From Acidaminococcales bacterium (lineage in GTDB: Bacteria > Bacillota > Negativicutes > Acidaminococcales > JAISLQ01): a stretch of 8,058 bases of DNA. The notes beneath the pieces are model-generated. The model did no database searches. It had not been told where the DNA came from and saw only the letters and a list, made by a program, of their open reading frames with translations. Location: assembly GCA_031275255.1 (NCBI GenBank), contig JAISPA010000295.1, forward strand, positions 1 through 8,058, given 5' to 3'. Of this stretch, positions 6,381 through 8,058 are shown piece after piece; the first letter of the stretch is position 1; every line of letters begins with the position of its first letter. A program made the position numbers and the translations under genes.

Positions 6381-6385
6381 GAGGT
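6378..6385 (+). promoter_or_regulatory. Ribosome-binding site of coaBC overlapping the rpoZ stop codon
   Basis: TAGGAGGT is a near-perfect Shine-Dalgarno sequence, 7 bases before the GTG start at 6393. Its first three bases are the rpoZ stop codon. It fixes the coaBC start and suggests the two genes are translated in a coupled way. Confidence 0.85.
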
Positions 6386-6392
6386 CTGGATC

Positions 6393-7613
6393 GTGCTTGC
6401 CGCAAAAAAGATATTGCTGGGCGTTTGCGGGGGAATAGCCGTTTATAAGGCGGTTGAGCTTGTCAGCAGGCTGCGCAGGGAAGGCGCGGCAGTGAAAGTT
6501 ATAATGACCGGCTCGGCGCTTAAATTTGTTTCCCAGCTTACCTTTCGCGAGATTAGCGGCAATCCGGTTGCGGCCTCTATGTGGGCCGATATTCCGGTAT
6601 ATAATGTGGAACATATAGCCTTGGCGGAATGGGCGGACGCACTCGTTATCGCGCCCGCCACCGCCAACGTGCTGGCCAAGCTGGCCTCTGGCATAGCCGA
6701 CGATATGCTCACAACTACGGCCTTGGCCGTGAAAGCGCCTATCATACTCTGTCCGGCGATGAATACCAATATGTACGAAAACCCGGTAACTCAGAGCAAT
6801 TTGGAAAAGCTGGCGGCCCGCGGCCTGAAGATTATTCAACCTGCTTCCGGGCGCCTGGCTTGCGGTACTTACGGCGCCGGGCGGTTGCCGGAGCCGATTG
6901 ATATTGTGCAGGAGATTGACGATTATTTACGCGGCGGAAGCATGTCGGGCTTGAAAGTTGTGGTTACGGCCGGGGGTACGATTGAGCCGGTAGATCCCGT
7001 GCGCTATATAGGAAACCGTTCCAGCGGTAAAATGGGCTACGCTATAGCCGGGGAGGCGGTACGCCGGGGCGCAGGGACCGTACTTGTCTCCGGGCCGTCT
7101 TCTTTGCCTGTTCCGCCGGGGGTTACGGCGATTAAAGTCGAGACCGCCGTGGAGATGAAAGATGCGGTCCTGGCGGAATACGGCGATGCCGACATATTGA
7201 TAAAAGCCGCTGCTGTGGCCGACTATCGGGTAAAAGACATATGCGCTGCGAAAATAAAGAAAAAAGAGGAAACACTGACGCTTGAGCTGGTAAAAAATCC
7301 CGATATCCTTAAAGAACTTGGCCGGCTGAAAACAAAGCAGTATCTGGTAGGGTTTGCGGCTGAAACAGACAATTTGGTGGAAAATGCCAGGGTGAAGATA
7401 AAAGAAAAAAATCTTGACATGATCGTGGCTAATGATGTGTCAATGCCGGGGGCGGGGTTTAATCACGACACCAACATAGTAAAGTTTATCTATCCCTCGG
7501 GTGAAATCGTCAGCATGGAGAAAGCGTCCAAACAGGAAATAGCGGCCAAGCTGCTTGATCAAATCAGCGCCGCGATTTCTTCCCGTCCAGAGCGCGATAG
7601 TCAGGGCTGCTAA
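6393..7613 (+). CDS. coaBC: Bifunctional phosphopantothenoylcysteine decarboxylase / phosphopantothenate-cysteine ligase
   Basis: CoaBC carries out two consecutive steps of coenzyme A synthesis: CoaB joins 4'-phosphopantothenate to cysteine using CTP, and CoaC decarboxylates the product using FMN. The 406-residue length is typical. The N-terminal CoaC flavoprotein half (1 to about 180) has 'GVCGGIAVYKA' (10-20), the catalytic His74 ('NVEHIALAEWAD'), 'APATANVLAKLASGIADD', the 'PAMNTNMYENP' motif (121-131) and the active-site Cys157 ('GRLACGTYGAGR'). The CoaB half (about 185-395) has 'VTAGGTIEPVDPVRYIGNRS' (191-210) leading into 'SGKMG', then 'AAAVADYRV' and the lysine-rich 'KIKKKEE' (287-293), and 'FAAET'. 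Both halves look active. The start is GTG at 6393, just 12 bases after rpoZ. In many Firmicutes priA follows coaBC, but here it does not follow directly. Confidence 0.97.
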   Translation: MLAAKKILLGVCGGIAVYKAVELVSRLRREGAAVKVIMTGSALKFVSQLTFREISGNPVAASMWADIPVYNVEHIALAEWADALVIAPATANVLAKLASGIADDMLTTTALAVKAPIILCPAMNTNMYENPVTQSNLEKLAARGLKIIQPASGRLACGTYGAGRLPEPIDIVQEIDDYLRGGSMSGLKVVVTAGGTIEPVDPVRYIGNRSSGKMGYAIAGEAVRRGAGTVLVSGPSSLPVPPGVTAIKVETAVEMKDAVLAEYGDADILIKAAAVADYRVKDICAAKIKKKEETLTLELVKNPDILKELGRLKTKQYLVGFAAETDNLVENARVKIKEKNLDMIVANDVSMPGAGFNHDTNIVKFIYPSGEIVSMEKASKQEIAAKLLDQISAAISSRPERDSQGC

Positions 7614-7834
7614 TACTGTTTCCCGGGTAAAGCAGGGATAATATTTTGTTACCAATTTGTGCCTCACAGTATGGCAGACCAGCCGCAAAGAGGCCGTGAT
7701 TTTAGCCGGGCAATACTATTCGGTCATTAATAAAAATAACACTTGTATGTTGTGTTTGCTAAATACTTGCTTGCCGCCGGCGCGTTAAAACAAGCTGTTT
7801 CAATGTCTGGCGGCGCTTTGGAGGGCGGTTTGCT
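7614..7834. other. Intergenic gap behind coaBC
   Basis: These 221 bases hold no convincing gene, RNA or factor-independent terminator. A 7-base inverted repeat, ATACTGT (7613-7619) and ACAGTAT (7666-7672), frames the first part. An AT-rich stretch at 7726-7748 could belong to a promoter for the next gene, but I found no -35/-10 pair with acceptable spacing. The stretch just before the next gene is G+C-rich. Confidence 0.5.
7820..7825 (+). promoter_or_regulatory. Ribosome-binding site of the partial gene at the right edge
   Basis: GGAGGG lies 9 bases before the ATG at 7835. It is the main reason to accept that start for an otherwise unrecognised open frame. Confidence 0.6.
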
Positions 7835-8058
7835 ATGAGAACCTTCCCGGCGGTAAACGCCGGCGGCAGCCGGAGAATGCTTGACGCGCTGCGTGAAGCG
7901 GGTTTCCTTGAGATTGCGCCGGAAGATTTTGATGGCGAGGACAGGTTTTTTTGTGTTGTAACAAAGACGTCCGCAGACAATGACCGTTTGTGGGTGAAAT
8001 GGCGGCCCAAACTGGTTTTTGCCTGCGAACGCGAAGGGAAAAGCAGCCATCTTTATAC
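7835..8058 (+). CDS. Unrecognised protein, 3' end outside the window (partial)
   Basis: An ATG with a good ribosome-binding site (GGAGGG, 9 bases upstream) opens a frame that stays open to the end of the window, giving 74 residues. The nearest in-frame stop upstream is the TAA at 7760-7762. The visible part begins 'MRTFPAVNAGGSRRMLDALR' and continues with 'EAGFLEIAPEDF', 'DRFFCVVTKTSADNDRLWVKW' in outline and 'PKLVFACEREG'. It has no signal peptide or membrane helix, and its composition is that of a normal soluble, mixed alpha/beta protein. I cannot assign a family; it does not look like the start of PriA. Codon usage resembles the neighbouring genes, which supports coding. It is separated from coaBC by 221 bases and may form its own transcript. 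Confidence 0.6.
   Translation, partial: MRTFPAVNAGGSRRMLDALREAGFLEIAPEDFDGEDRFFCVVTKTSADNDRLWVKWRPKLVFACEREGKSSHLY

Noticed and set aside
6051..6839. Minus-strand open frame spanning the end of gmk, rpoZ and the start of coaBC
   Set aside because: It overlaps three certain genes on the other strand and has no family features.
7727..8050. Minus-strand open frame at the right edge
   Set aside because: The plus-strand frame starting at 7835 has a proper ribosome-binding site and more natural composition; the minus frame has neither.

Overview
The window is a compact bacterial chromosomal segment of moderate G+C (estimated by eye near 50%) in which almost all DNA is coding. The gene order yicC/yloC - remA - gmk - rpoZ - coaBC is the well-known Firmicutes (Bacillota) housekeeping block, and RemA (DUF370) also points to that phylum. 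The FliK-like/FlhB-C pair resembles the ylqG-ylqH type of gene pair of Firmicutes. A placement in Negativicutes or Clostridia is plausible but is inference only.

Left part (1-1577, + strand): the 3' portion of a FliK-like gene whose start lies outside the window, then a 100-residue protein equal to the C-terminal cytoplasmic domain of the export switch protein FlhB. No other flagellar or type III secretion gene is visible. These genes converge on a minus-strand regulator (1637-2311) with an XRE-type helix-turn-helix and a LexA/CI-like S24 domain. By alignment with LexA, the regulator keeps the catalytic serine but has lost the lysine and the scissile Ala-Gly.

Middle (2312-3287): the regulator and dapF (lysine/peptidoglycan diaminopimelate synthesis) are divergent. 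Between them are two good sigma-A-type promoters arranged back to back, and a two-part inverted repeat overlaps both -35 regions, a likely operator for shared control. DapF keeps both catalytic cysteines but departs from the family at two normally conserved positions.

Right part (3288-7613, + strand): a possible promoter precedes an unrecognised, probably exported protein with a Lys/Glu/Asp-rich linker. Close behind follow yicC (RNase), remA (DNA-binding regulator), gmk (GMP kinase), rpoZ (RNA polymerase omega) and coaBC (coenzyme A synthesis), with gaps of 12-51 bases that fit one operon. After coaBC comes a 221-base gap with no convincing promoter or terminator, then the start of an unrecognised gene that runs off the window.

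Most of the window is ordinary housekeeping. I see no CRISPR array, tRNA, rRNA, insertion sequence or obvious defence system. The points most worth following are the apparently non-cleavable S24 regulator with its shared operator next to dapF, and the orphan FliK-like/FlhB-C pair.
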